NCBI GenBank assembly: GCA_017629035.1
Contig: JAGBXX010000015.1
Span: 62,001 to 126,000 of the forward strand
From: Alistipes sp.
GTDB taxonomy: Bacteria; Bacteroidota; Bacteroidia; Bacteroidales; Rikenellaceae
Direction: 5' to 3'
Length of the DNA stretch: 64,000 nucleotides
Below, piece by piece: positions 47,612 through 56,543 of the stretch; the first letter of the stretch is position 1, and the number at the start of each line of letters is the position of its first letter. Below the pieces are notes generated by a model. It was not told the DNA's origin, did not search any database, and was given only the letters and a program-made list of their open reading frames with translations. The translations under genes were made by a program, and so were the position numbers.

Positions 47612-48907
47612 ATGAAACGACTCATTCTTTCTGCCGTGGCGATATTCGCAGCACTCGCCTCACTCTCGGCACAGACATTCGAAACTAACTTTACGGATAA
47701 TACTCTGCGCATTGACTACACCTTTGCAGGCAATAGCTCGGAGCAGTATATCGCCCTGCGTGAGCTCTCCGCAACCGAGGGCTGGTGGGGACGTCGTGTA
47801 AACCTTAGCAACGTACCTCTCGAGGGCAATGGCGACCTCACACTCTACGACGTAGAGAGTGGTGCTGTGCTCTACAAGACATCGTTCTCATCACTCTTCC
47901 AGGAGTGGATCACAACACCCGAGGCCTCAACAATAAGCAAGAGCTTTGAGTTCACACTCCTCGTGCCTATGCCTAAGAGCAGCGTTGTTGCCGAGTTGGT
48001 GTTGCGTGACAACACAGGCAAGCAGAGCAAGCTCCGCCACACCATATCTCCCGAGGATCGTCTTATCCGTGACCGCTCAAAGCAGAGTGCACTACCCTAC
48101 GAGTATCTACACAAGGGTGGCGACTCGAAGGAGGCTATCGACGTGGTGATCTTGGCCGAGGGCTACACCACAGAGGAGATGGATATCTTTATGAAGGATG
48201 CGCAGATTACCACCGACGAGATCTTGTCGTACGAGCCATTCAAGAGCCATAAGGATAAGTTCAACTTCATTGCCGTGAAGTGCCCATCAATAGATAGCAA
48301 CGTGAGCGTGCCTCAGCAGGGTGCATGGCGTGAGACTGCCGTGGGCTCAAACTTCCTCACGTTCTACATGGACCGCTACCTCACATCGGGCAACGTATAT
48401 GCCATGTACGACTTGACGACAAATATCCCTTGCGAGCACTTTATAATCCTCGCTAACACAGATACTTACGGCGGTGGTGGTATTTACAACTCATACACCC
48501 TCACTACGGCTCACCACCGTGACTTCCGTCCAGTGGTAGTTCACGAGTTTGGCCACTCGTTCGGAGGTCTTGGCGACGAGTATTTCTACGACAATGGCGA
48601 CAACAACGACGAGATGCACTCACTCACACACGAGCCATGGGAGCCTAATATCACTACTCTCGTAGACTTCGAGTCAAAGTGGGCCGATATGGTCGACAAG
48701 AAGATCGAGATCCCAACCCAGGTTACCGAGAAACGCACAAAGAACTACACCGTGGGTGTCTACGAAGGTGGTGGCTATCGTACCAAGGGTATCTATCGCC
48801 CAACAGATGTCTGCCGCATGCGCAACAACACTGCCGAGCGCTTCTGCCCAGTCTGCGAGCGCGCACTGGAGCGTGTGATACTACACCAGACCGTAGATCA
48901 GAAATAG
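47612..48907 (+). CDS. Secreted M64-family metallopeptidase (IgA peptidase type)
   Basis: Family M64 contains the Clostridium IgA protease and many uncharacterised Bacteroidota peptidases. The 431 residues start with a signal peptide (KRLILSAVAIFAALASLSA), an N-terminal beta domain typical of peptidase_M64_N (to about 140), then the peptidase: DVVILAEGYTTEEM near 170, the zinc site HEFGHSFGGLGDEY (H311, E312, H315) and a C-terminal Cys-containing RMRNNTAERFCPVCERAL. Length is normal. Substrate unknown; action on host immunoglobulin is only one possibility. Confidence 0.92.
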   Translation: MKRLILSAVAIFAALASLSAQTFETNFTDNTLRIDYTFAGNSSEQYIALRELSATEGWWGRRVNLSNVPLEGNGDLTLYDVESGAVLYKTSFSSLFQEWITTPEASTISKSFEFTLLVPMPKSSVVAELVLRDNTGKQSKLRHTISPEDRLIRDRSKQSALPYEYLHKGGDSKEAIDVVILAEGYTTEEMDIFMKDAQITTDEILSYEPFKSHKDKFNFIAVKCPSIDSNVSVPQQGAWRETAVGSNFLTFYMDRYLTSGNVYAMYDLTTNIPCEHFIILANTDTYGGGGIYNSYTLTTAHHRDFRPVVVHEFGHSFGGLGDEYFYDNGDNNDEMHSLTHEPWEPNITTLVDFESKWADMVDKKIEIPTQVTEKRTKNYTVGVYEGGGYRTKGIYRPTDVCRMRNNTAERFCPVCERALERVILHQTVDQK

Positions 48908-48912
48908 CAAAC

Positions 48913-48954
48913 AAAGAGGATATTCCGCCACGTGTAGAATAGCCTCTTTTTTTT
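48913..48954 (+). terminator. Terminator after the M64 peptidase gene
   Basis: Stem AAAGAGGaTATTC/GAATAgCCTCTTT followed by T run. Confidence 0.8.
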
Positions 48955-49041
48955 GCAGTACATCAACGCTTTTGGGGAAAAATATTTAATTTTGCTATCT
49001 CACAATGAATAACATAATTATAAACTAATAAAGAAACTACT

Positions 49042-51387
49042 ATGCGACACATTACTACACTATTAACCCTAATGGTGTTATTTGTCACCAGCCTATTTGC
49101 TACCCCAGCGGCAAAGGAGGGAATAACATCAACTATCAGCTACACAGCAACCGAGAAGCTAAAGTTCGAAAACAAGGAGGCATTTGGACTCAAAATCGCC
49201 GCACACAAGTACGATAAGGCGACTTTGGTGGGCACTATTCAATTCGAGGGCGAAATTAAGACTATCGCAGAGAAGACATTCTACGGCATGCTATCACTTG
49301 AGAGCATAGCCTTTCCCGACTGCGTTACAACCATCGGCAAATCGGCACTAAGTGGATGCAAAAACCTCACAAACGTAACTTTGGGCAGTGGTGTTACAAC
49401 ACTACGCGAAGCAGCACTATTCGACTGCAACAAGCTTGAGAGCATAAACATTCCAAACGGTGTTACATCAATCGAGGCCAACGTATTCGGCCAATGCTCA
49501 AGCCTAAAGAGCGTAACACTGCCCGAGACATTAAAACATATTGGATATAGAGCATTCTACAACTGCACAAAACTCAAAAAGATAACACTCCCTAATAGTG
49601 TAACAACCATTCAAAGTGAAGCATTTAGTGGCTGCGAAAATTTGATGAACATAACCATTCCAAATGGCATAAAGAAAATCGATTCAGAGACTTTCAGCAA
49701 CTGTAAGAGATTGAGTAGCATTAACATTCCTAACAGCGTACTCACGATTGGAACTCACGCTTTCAAGAACTGCTCAGGCCTTAGAAACATCACTATCCCA
49801 AATAGTGTTACATCTGTTGCAAGCAACTCATTCTCTGGTTGTACAGGGCTCGAAAATGTCACAACCGACAGCAAGGCCTCGCTCAGCGCATTGGTACGAC
49901 GCAACGATGTTGTGTACAACGACAAATTAGGATCTTTCAATCTTGTGTTGGGCGAGAGCATCAATGATATCGGAAGTACGTTTTTATCTTGCGGCAACGT
50001 CAAGAGCCTAATCCTCCCAAATAGCATTACATCGATTGGCAGTTATGCATTCAATGGTAGTAGCAGCATCAAAAGCATAACTATTCCAGACAGCGTAACC
50101 GAGATTGGCAACTGCGCATTCGAGTATTGCAACAACCTCACAACCGTAATTATCGGCAATGGAGTTCGATCGATTGGACTAAACGCATTTGAATACTGCA
50201 GTAATCTTACAAATATCACCATAGGTAAGAACCTAAATACCATCACTGACAACCCATTCTTTGGCTGCAATATCAAGAATGTTACCACAGACAACATAGA
50301 GGCTCTCAAGCACCTACTCAAAGAAGTATATAACTTCAAGATTAATGCCGTACTCGGTAATTGCATTACTGAGATTGCGGACGAATACTTCAAAGGCTAC
50401 GAAAACCTATTGAGCATTGATATTCCTGGAAGTGTAACACGCATTGGTAAATACGCATTCCACGAGTGCGAAAATTTGCAACGAGTAACATTGCACGATG
50501 GCATCAAGGTTATTGATGAAAAAGCATTCTTGTTTTGCATAAGCCTTGGTAGCATCTCTATTCCCGACTCTGTAACCACAATTGGAGCGGAGGCATTAGC
50601 TAATTGCTTTGAGTTAAAGAGCGTAAAACTTCCAGAAAATTTGACAACAATCGAGTTTCATCTAGTTGGAGAGTGTTCTAACCTCAAACAGATAACTATT
50701 CCAGATAGTGTAACGAAGATTGAAGACTTGGCATTCGGCAAATGCAGTATGTTGGAGAGTGTCACCATGAGCAAGAACGTGACATATATTGGCAGTGAGG
50801 CATTTTTATGGTGTGAGAATCTACAAACCATAACTATACCTAAGGGCGTTACCGACATCGGAGAAGGTGCGTTCTACGGCTGTACCTCACTTGCAAGTTT
50901 AACTATTCCCGATAGTGTAACAATGATTGAGGATAATGCATTTGCAAATTGCACCTCACTAACAAGTGTGACGATTCCCAATAGCGTAACAAAGATTAGA
51001 GATTATACATTTGCAGATTGCACCTCGCTGACAAGTGTGACGATTCCCAATAGTGTAACGACGATTGGAGATTGTGCATTTGAAAATTGCACCTCGCTGA
51101 CAAGTGTAACGATTCCCAATAGCGTAACGACGATTGGAGTTTGTGCATTTGTATGGTGCGAGAAGCTACAAACTATAACTATACCAAAGGGTGTAACCTA
51201 CATTGGAGATAGTGCATTCTCCGGTTGTGATGGCATGTCACACATCACCATGGAGTGCGCTGCGCCCCCTAAAATCAACGAGGATTCTATACCCGAAGAG
51301 ACGACTATCTACGTTCCCGCAGGCAGCAAGGTAAAATACCTAAATAGTATGTGGAGCAGATATAGAAATTACATACAAGAGCGATAG
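49042..51387 (+). CDS. Secreted BspA-like leucine-rich repeat protein
   Basis: The 781 residues have a signal peptide (RHITTLLTLMVLFVTSLFA) and then more than twenty 23-residue repeats of the LRR_5 (Treponema pallidum/BspA) type, pattern I.IPNSVTTIG..AF..C..L..V. Two non-repeat interruptions, each preceded by VTTD (about 275-310 and 415-445), break the solenoid. The C-terminus ends in a short cap (TIYVPAGSKVKYLNSMW). Such proteins are surface adhesins in other Bacteroidota and related bacteria; binding role here is inferred. No T9SS sorting domain or LPXTG is seen. Base composition is more AT-rich than neighbouring genes. The last units are almost identical in DNA, so repeat number may change. 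Confidence 0.9.
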   Translation: MRHITTLLTLMVLFVTSLFATPAAKEGITSTISYTATEKLKFENKEAFGLKIAAHKYDKATLVGTIQFEGEIKTIAEKTFYGMLSLESIAFPDCVTTIGKSALSGCKNLTNVTLGSGVTTLREAALFDCNKLESINIPNGVTSIEANVFGQCSSLKSVTLPETLKHIGYRAFYNCTKLKKITLPNSVTTIQSEAFSGCENLMNITIPNGIKKIDSETFSNCKRLSSINIPNSVLTIGTHAFKNCSGLRNITIPNSVTSVASNSFSGCTGLENVTTDSKASLSALVRRNDVVYNDKLGSFNLVLGESINDIGSTFLSCGNVKSLILPNSITSIGSYAFNGSSSIKSITIPDSVTEIGNCAFEYCNNLTTVIIGNGVRSIGLNAFEYCSNLTNITIGKNLNTITDNPFFGCNIKNVTTDNIEALKHLLKEVYNFKINAVLGNCITEIADEYFKGYENLLSIDIPGSVTRIGKYAFHECENLQRVTLHDGIKVIDEKAFLFCISLGSISIPDSVTTIGAEALANCFELKSVKLPENLTTIEFHLVGECSNLKQITIPDSVTKIEDLAFGKCSMLESVTMSKNVTYIGSEAFLWCENLQTITIPKGVTDIGEGAFYGCTSLASLTIPDSVTMIEDNAFANCTSLTSVTIPNSVTKIRDYTFADCTSLTSVTIPNSVTTIGDCAFENCTSLTSVTIPNSVTTIGVCAFVWCEKLQTITIPKGVTYIGDSAFSGCDGMSHITMECAAPPKINEDSIPEETTIYVPAGSKVKYLNSMWSRYRNYIQER
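50948..51155 (+). repeat. Near-identical 69-bp tandem repeats in the LRR gene
   Basis: Units begin with ATTGCACCTC at 50948, 51017 and 51086, exactly 69 bases apart, and share long identical stretches such as CAAGTGTGACGATTCCCAAT. Each encodes one 23-residue LRR. Confidence 0.85.
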
Positions 51388-51397
51388 CATTGCTCCT

Positions 51398-51428
51398 GGG
51401 TGTCCAAGCGGTTTGGACACCCTTTTTT
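51398..51428 (+). terminator. Terminator after the LRR gene
   Basis: Perfect 10-bp stem GGGTGTCCAA/TTGGACACCC followed by six T. Confidence 0.9.
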
Positions 51429-51533
51429 CATTAAAAGAGCACCCAAATAGTATAGCTTGGAGGCTACGGCAGGCCCGAAAATAAAAATTGATTGCAAAAT
51501 TAGAGTATGTACCCTATTTTTTAATAAAAATAT

Positions 51534-51564
51534 TTGTTTTTGGGGGAAATATTGCTTAAATTTG
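51534..51564 (+). promoter_or_regulatory. Promoter of the biotin carboxyltransferase gene
   Basis: TTG (51534-51536), 20-base spacer, TAAATTTG (51557-51564). Full consensus match; leader about 70 bases. Confidence 0.7.
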
Positions 51565-51641
51565 TTATTCGAACAGACAGACTACGTCTGTATAACCGAG
51601 AAACTAAACCTAAAAACTAACAAATAAAACCTTTGTAAACT

Positions 51642-53987
51642 ATGACAAAGATCCTGAAAATTCGTGACCTTACTTTGCGTGACGGCCAGCAGTCGTCTTT
51701 CGCAACACGTATGACTCAGCAGCAGGTAGACCGCTGTCTTCCTTACTACAAGGATGCAGGCTTCTACGCTATGGAGGTATGGGGCGGTGCTGTGCCCGAC
51801 TCTGTGATGCGCTACCTCAACGAGAACCCTTGGACCCGTCTTGAGACTATCAAGAAGGCCGTAGGCGATGTATCGAAGCTCACTGCTCTCTCACGTGGTC
51901 GTAACCTCTTTGGTTATGCTCCTTACACCGACGAGATCATCGACGGCTTCTCACGCAACGCTATCGAGAGCGGCTTGGGTATCATGCGTATCTTCGACGC
52001 CTTGAACGATGTTGACAACGTTAAGTCGACTATCAAGTATATCAAGCAGTATGGCGGTATCGCTGACTGCGCTGTCTGCTACACCGTAGATCCTAAGTAC
52101 TCTGACGGCCAGGAGCACGAGAAGGTATTTACCGACGAGTACTTCCTCGACAAGGCTCGCCAGATGGCAGAGCTCGGCGCCGACATGATCACTATCAAGG
52201 ATATGTCAGGTTTGATTCCACCTGCACGTGTAGCTGGTCTTATCAAGCTCTTGAAGAAGGAGCTCGGCGTAGTTGTCGACTTCCACACACACTGTACTCC
52301 AGGCTACGGTCTTGGCTCTGTATATGCAGCTATCGTTGCAGGTGTTGACATCGTCGACACTAACTGCTGGTGGTTTGGTGGTGGTACAGGTGCTCCAGCT
52401 GTTGAGCTTGTATACCTCTTCTGTAAGAAGCTCGGCATTGAGCTCGGCGCTAACATGGAGGCTGTGGCTAAGATCAACGAGCAGTTGAAGGATATCCGCA
52501 AGGAGCTTGAGCTCTCAGTATTCGGTGCTGAGAAGCCTCTTCCAAAGCCATTCAACCCTCTTACTGACGAGGTTCCTGCCGAGGTTGACGCATTGCTCGA
52601 CCGCTGCGTTAAGGCAGCACAGGAGGAGAACTGGGATGAGCTTCTCGTAGCATCTCAGGCTATCGAGGCATACTTCGGCTTCCCAGCTCCTAACAAGCTC
52701 GTTCAGGATGCTGAGATCCCTGGTGGTATGTACTCTAACATGGTAGCTCAGCTCAAGCAGCTCGGCGCTGAGGACATCCTCCCACGTGCCATGGAGCTTA
52801 TTCCTCCAGTACGTTTGGCTGCAGGTCTTCCACCTCTCGTAACTCCAACATCACAGATCGTGGGTGCTCAGGCCGTGAACTGCGCTATGGACGAGAAGGC
52901 AGGTCGTGCAATGTACACCAATAAGAGTGCTCAGTTCGTAGGTCTTGTTAAGGGTGACTACGGTCGTACTCCTGTTAAGATCTCTGAGGACTTCCGTGAG
53001 AAGATTTGTGGTTTCCGCGAGGAGCGTCCATACGACACATCTAAGTACCAGAAGCAGCCTAACCCTGCATTGGAGAAGGCAGGTGGCGTGCTCTTGGCAG
53101 AGAACGAGAAGGAGGAGCTCTTGCTCGAGTTGTTCCCACTCGTAGCCAAGGCTTACCTCACAGGTATCAAGGAGGCTGCTTATGCTGAGAAGGTTGCTGC
53201 TGATCCATCACTCAAGAAGGAGGAGGCAGTAGAGCTTCAGCCTATCACTGGCGACACTATCGTTGCACCACTCCCAGGCCGTGTTATCGAGCTCAAGGTT
53301 AAGGTTGGCGATATGGTTACCGTAGGTCAGGAGGTGGCTATCCTCGAGGCTATGAAGATGGAGAACTCTATCACTTCGGACTTCGCTGGTCGTGTTAAGC
53401 AGATCATCGTAAAGGAGGGTGACACTGTTCAGGCTGAGGGCGTTATCATCGAGATTGAGAGCGCTAAGGCTGGTGGTGCTGCTGGTGGCAAGCGTCCTGT
53501 AACTGGTAAGACAGTATGTGCTCCACTCCCAGGCCGTGTTATCGAGCTCAAGGTTAAGGTTGGTGATAAGGTATCTGCAGGCCAGGAGGTTATGATCCTC
53601 GAGGCTATGAAGATGGAGAACTCTATCACAACTGACTATGCTGGCTTCGTTAAGCAGATCTTGGTTGCTGAGGGCGACACCGTAGCTGCCGACGCTATCC
53701 TTATCGAGGTTGCCGACTCTATGGACGATGCTGAGGGCGATGCAGCTGCTGAGCGCAAGGTTACTGCTGCTGATGGCAAGACTGTTAACGCACCTCTCCC
53801 AGGCCGTGTTATCGAGATCAAGGTTAAGGCTGGTGATACAGTGACTATCGGTCAGGAGGTTATGATCCTCGAGGCTATGAAGATGGAGAACTCAATCTCG
53901 TCTGACTATGCTGGTAAGGTTCTTGGCTTGCTCGTTGCCGAGGGCGACACCGTAGCTGCTGATCAGCCACTCGTGGTTATCGAGTAG
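51642..53987 (+). CDS. Pyruvate/oxaloacetate carboxyltransferase with three tandem biotinyl domains
   Basis: The first 460 residues are the carboxyltransferase domain shared by oxaloacetate decarboxylase alpha subunits and pyruvate carboxylase subunit B: LTLRDGQQSSFATRM (metal Asp), MITIKDMSGL with the carboxylated-Lys candidate, and VVDFHTHCTPGYG (metal His pair). A PYC_OADA conserved domain follows to about 520. Then, unusually, three biotinyl domains of about 70 residues occur in a row, each with APLPGRVIE and EAMKMENSI; the biotin-accepting lysines are K572, K657 and K747. Linkers are Ala/Gly/Glu-rich. Related proteins normally have one such domain and about 600-650 residues. No beta or gamma decarboxylase subunit and no biotin carboxylase gene is adjacent, so whether it works as a decarboxylase, transcarboxylase or pyruvate carboxylase half is open. 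Codon bias suggests high expression. Confidence 0.92.
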   Translation: MTKILKIRDLTLRDGQQSSFATRMTQQQVDRCLPYYKDAGFYAMEVWGGAVPDSVMRYLNENPWTRLETIKKAVGDVSKLTALSRGRNLFGYAPYTDEIIDGFSRNAIESGLGIMRIFDALNDVDNVKSTIKYIKQYGGIADCAVCYTVDPKYSDGQEHEKVFTDEYFLDKARQMAELGADMITIKDMSGLIPPARVAGLIKLLKKELGVVVDFHTHCTPGYGLGSVYAAIVAGVDIVDTNCWWFGGGTGAPAVELVYLFCKKLGIELGANMEAVAKINEQLKDIRKELELSVFGAEKPLPKPFNPLTDEVPAEVDALLDRCVKAAQEENWDELLVASQAIEAYFGFPAPNKLVQDAEIPGGMYSNMVAQLKQLGAEDILPRAMELIPPVRLAAGLPPLVTPTSQIVGAQAVNCAMDEKAGRAMYTNKSAQFVGLVKGDYGRTPVKISEDFREKICGFREERPYDTSKYQKQPNPALEKAGGVLLAENEKEELLLELFPLVAKAYLTGIKEAAYAEKVAADPSLKKEEAVELQPITGDTIVAPLPGRVIELKVKVGDMVTVGQEVAILEAMKMENSITSDFAGRVKQIIVKEGDTVQAEGVIIEIESAKAGGAAGGKRPVTGKTVCAPLPGRVIELKVKVGDKVSAGQEVMILEAMKMENSITTDYAGFVKQILVAEGDTVAADAILIEVADSMDDAEGDAAAERKVTAADGKTVNAPLPGRVIEIKVKAGDTVTIGQEVMILEAMKMENSISSDYAGKVLGLLVAEGDTVAADQPLVVIE
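53250..53985 (+). repeat. Three tandem copies of the biotinyl-domain coding sequence
   Basis: Copies span about 53250-53463, 53508-53717 and 53777-53985. They share stretches such as CTCCCAGGCCGTGTTATCGA and GAGGCTATGAAGATGGAGAA at 53346, 53601 and 53871. The copies are close in DNA, indicating recent duplication or gene conversion. Confidence 0.85.
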
Positions 53988-54009
53988 TGTAGCATACATA
54001 TATTTATAT

Positions 54010-54036
54010 AGAGGGTGTCCTGCGGGGCACCCTCTT
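54010..54036 (+). terminator. Terminator after the biotin carboxyltransferase gene
   Basis: Stem AGAGGGTGTCC/GGGCACCCTCT (imperfect) with loop TGCG and following TTT. Confidence 0.7.
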
Positions 54037-54092
54037 TGTCTGTGGTATAGTAGTTGTAGGTCGAGAGTGTGTTAAACATAAAACTCAGGATT

Positions 54093-54707
54093 ATGACATT
54101 TACAACTGTTGCCGCAGCTCTGATATCTATTGTCGAGCTACCCTACGCCTACGGCGCTCTCGAGCCATATATCTCGGCCGAGACCATGCACTTTCACCAT
54201 GACAAACACTATGCTGGCTATGTTGCCAAGCTCAACGAGCTTATCGAGGGCTCACGCTACGCCACAATGCCTCTGGAGGAGATCGTGCGCCAGAGCGAGG
54301 GCGCAATATTCAACAATGCCGCACAGGCCTGGAACCATGTGTTCTACTTCGAGCAGTTTGCCCCAAACGCTCGACACCACCCCGAGGGTAAGCTGCTACG
54401 CTCTATAGAGATGCAGTTTGGCTCGGTCGACGAGCTTAAGAGGTCGATGGTGAGCACTGCCACCTCGCTCTTTGGCTCGGGTTGGGTGTGGCTTGCAGCT
54501 GATAATGATGGCATGCTCTATGTCATCACCAAGCCCAATGCGGGCACACCGCTCACTGACGGCCTACACCCACTTCTATGCCTCGATGTGTGGGAGCATG
54601 CCTACTATCTCGACTACCGCAACATACGCAAAGATGCCGCTGCGGAGTGTTTCAAGGTGGTGGACTGGGCTAAGGTCGAGGAGCGATACGAGAACATCAC
54701 AAAATAG
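54093..54707 (+). CDS. Superoxide dismutase, Fe/Mn type
   Basis: Converts superoxide to oxygen and hydrogen peroxide. The 204 residues from ATG 54093 (an earlier in-frame ATG at 54069 adds eight) align with bacterial Fe-SOD: LPYAYGALEPYISAETMHFHHDKHYAGYV with metal ligand H35, AAQAWNHVFYFEQFAP, FGSGWVWLAADNDG, and DVWEHAYYLDYRN with the Asp and His ligands. The N-terminus has about ten extra, rather hydrophobic residues (TTVAAALISIVE) compared with E. coli SodB. Fe versus Mn cannot be settled by eye. Apparently monocistronic. Confidence 0.94.
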   Translation: MTFTTVAAALISIVELPYAYGALEPYISAETMHFHHDKHYAGYVAKLNELIEGSRYATMPLEEIVRQSEGAIFNNAAQAWNHVFYFEQFAPNARHHPEGKLLRSIEMQFGSVDELKRSMVSTATSLFGSGWVWLAADNDGMLYVITKPNAGTPLTDGLHPLLCLDVWEHAYYLDYRNIRKDAAAECFKVVDWAKVEERYENITK

Positions 54708-54710
54708 AGA

Positions 54711-54742
54711 TAAGGGTTGTCCCAAGTATGGGACAACCCTTA
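54711..54742. terminator. Bidirectional terminator between sod and ssb
   Basis: Perfect 13-bp stem TAAGGGTTGTCCC/GGGACAACCCTTA with loop AAGTAT, between convergent genes. Confidence 0.9.
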
Positions 54743-54764
54743 TTCGTCACATTTGCCTCAAGAC

Positions 54765-55286
54765 TTAGAATGGCAGGTCGTCGGCATCCTCGGCAGGCAC
54801 CTGTGGAGCCACTGGCTGTGGCTGTGGCTGCTGATACTGAGGTTGCTGTGGCTGCTGATACTGAGGTTGCTGTGGCTGCTGATACTGAGGTTGCTGTGGC
54901 TGGTAGGCACTCTGTGGAGCACTAACAGTCTGATAACCTGAGCTCTGTGGAGCGCCATCTGTGCGACGTCCCAGAAGCTTCATCTCGTCGGCAACAATCT
55001 CGATACCAAAGTGACGCTGACCATCCTTCTCCCACTCACGGCTACGAATACGACCCTCGATGTATATCTGCGAGCCCTTGCGAACATACCTATCTGCAAC
55101 ATCGGCAAGGCCACGCCACAGGGTCACACTATGCCACTCGGTGTGCTCTGTTGTCTCGTTAGTCTGGCGGTTGAACACACGCTCGGTTGTTGCCAAACGC
55201 AGGCGAACAACCTTAACACCACTCTCAAGGGTACGAACCTCAGGGTCCTGACCCACATTTCCTAAAAGAATTACCTTATTAATCAT
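54765..55286 (-). CDS. ssb: Single-stranded DNA-binding protein
   Basis: Binds and protects single-stranded DNA in replication and repair. The 173 residues comprise the OB fold (about 1-110: MINKVILLGNVGQDPEVRTLE, EWHSVTLWRGLADVADRYVRKGSQIYIEGRI), a Gln/Pro/Tyr-rich linker made of three copies of an eight-residue unit (YQQPQQPQ), and the acidic protein-binding tip DADDLPF. The start ATG overlaps the lpxK stop as ATGA (55283-55286). Linker length may vary by DNA repeat number. Confidence 0.95.
   Translation of the reverse strand: MINKVILLGNVGQDPEVRTLESGVKVVRLRLATTERVFNRQTNETTEHTEWHSVTLWRGLADVADRYVRKGSQIYIEGRIRSREWEKDGQRHFGIEIVADEMKLLGRRTDGAPQSSGYQTVSAPQSAYQPQQPQYQQPQQPQYQQPQQPQYQQPQPQPVAPQVPAEDADDLPF
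54827..54898 (-). repeat. Three perfect 24-bp direct repeats in ssb
   Basis: The unit GCTGCTGATACTGAGGTTGC plus TGTG occurs at 54827-54850, 54851-54874 and 54875-54898 without a mismatch. It keeps frame and encodes the Gln-rich linker. Confidence 0.9.
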
Positions 55287-56386
55287 ATCTCTTCGTCCTC
55301 TAATATTATCTCATTATTTTCTTTGCGCTTCGAACGCACGCCCATCTCATCCTTAAACTCAATCTCCTCAATCAGGTGGCCAATAAAATCCTTGTCAGGG
55401 CCCTCCATAAGCTCAGTAACAATAGGCTGATAGTACATCGCACGACGTAGTCGCTCAGGGAGTTTCTTCACTCTAAAGAGCTTCACAGCATCCTTCTCGG
55501 TCATAAGCACTATGGCACGAGGGTGCTGCGCAAGCATCTGATCCAGACGCTTCATATCTTCACGTGTGTAGACATAATGGTCGGGCATGATCATCTTGTC
55601 GACGATGTTAAATCGTATCTGCGCCTCTCGAATAAATGGTCGGGGGTTGCCCACGCCGGCGAGCAATATCGCCTGACAGCCGTAGTCTATATGCTCACGC
55701 TCCTCGAAGTGGAACAGAGGCTCAATATCGCCTGGGACGATGTGCGAGAAGTAGACCTTCTGATATTCTATCGTGTGTAACTTATTGCGCCATAGACGTT
55801 TTTCGAGCTTAGTCATCTGCTCCGAGCACTTCGACACGATGAAGAAGTGGCCTTCCGAGAGTCGTGACTTAAGATCACGCAGACGACCTCGGGGCATGAG
55901 CTTATCCTGCTCCACAGGGCGTGTGGCATCGAGAATAACGATATTAACCTTGGCACATACACGTCTATGCTGGAAGCCATCGTCCATGATTATGAGATTT
56001 ACCTCGGGGTGCTCCTTCATTATTCGCTGAATTGCCGAGACACGATCCTCGCAGACAACGACCACAGTCTCGGGGAACTTAAGCTTGACCTGGAGAGGCT
56101 CATCGCCCACCTTGAGGTAGCTGTCCGAAGTCTGCACCTCGTGATATCCCTTAGTCTTGCGGCCATAGCCTCGAGAGAGCATGGCTATCTGGTAGGAGGA
56201 CATAAGCTCCGAGATAAGCATCTCGGCCATAGGCGTTTTGCCCGTACCACCGACGGTGATATTACCCACACAGACCACCGGAATGTCGAACTTGTAACTC
56301 TTGAACACACCCCAGTTGTAGAGGCGATGGCGAATAGCTATCACCGCTCCATATATCCACGAGAGTATGGTCAACAGAGGCTTCAT
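55283..56386 (-). CDS. lpxK: Tetraacyldisaccharide 4'-kinase LpxK
   Basis: Inner-membrane kinase that phosphorylates the 4' position of the lipid A precursor. The 367 residues begin with a membrane segment (PLLTILSWIYGAVIAIRHRLYN), then the P-loop CVGNITVGGTGKTPMAEML near 41-59, the substrate block LSRGYGRKTKGYH, DDGFQHRRVC near 136 and NIVILDATRP. The C-terminal lobe has ILLAGVGNPRPF. 367 residues is slightly longer than E. coli (328), with a charged tail. It overlaps ssb by four bases. Confidence 0.95.
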   Translation of the reverse strand: MKPLLTILSWIYGAVIAIRHRLYNWGVFKSYKFDIPVVCVGNITVGGTGKTPMAEMLISELMSSYQIAMLSRGYGRKTKGYHEVQTSDSYLKVGDEPLQVKLKFPETVVVVCEDRVSAIQRIMKEHPEVNLIIMDDGFQHRRVCAKVNIVILDATRPVEQDKLMPRGRLRDLKSRLSEGHFFIVSKCSEQMTKLEKRLWRNKLHTIEYQKVYFSHIVPGDIEPLFHFEEREHIDYGCQAILLAGVGNPRPFIREAQIRFNIVDKMIMPDHYVYTREDMKRLDQMLAQHPRAIVLMTEKDAVKLFRVKKLPERLRRAMYYQPIVTELMEGPDKDFIGHLIEEIEFKDEMGVRSKRKENNEIILEDEEI

Positions 56387-56426
56387 CAGCAGTTACTTTG
56401 GTCCAAACATAGTTATACAATCTCGT

Positions 56427-56457
56427 CAAAGATACGATTATTTTTGATAACAACCAA
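56427..56457 (-). promoter_or_regulatory. Promoter of lpxK-ssb
   Basis: Minus strand TTG (56457-56455), 20-base spacer, TATCTTTG (56434-56427). Full consensus match, 40 bases before the ATG. Confidence 0.7.
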
Positions 56458-56529
56458 CACTACACCTCTTTTTTTTGCTCTCCGTGGTTAATAATAACCA
56501 AATTATTCGTTTGGTTCGCAAATTTTGAT

Positions 56530-56537
56530 TAACTTTG
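56530..56537 (+). promoter_or_regulatory. Possible -7 box right before the M23 gene
   Basis: TAACTTTG ends six bases before ATG 56544. The TTG upstream (56511) is only 16 bases away. If used, the mRNA would be almost leaderless. Confidence 0.45.
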
Positions 56538-56543
56538 CAAATC

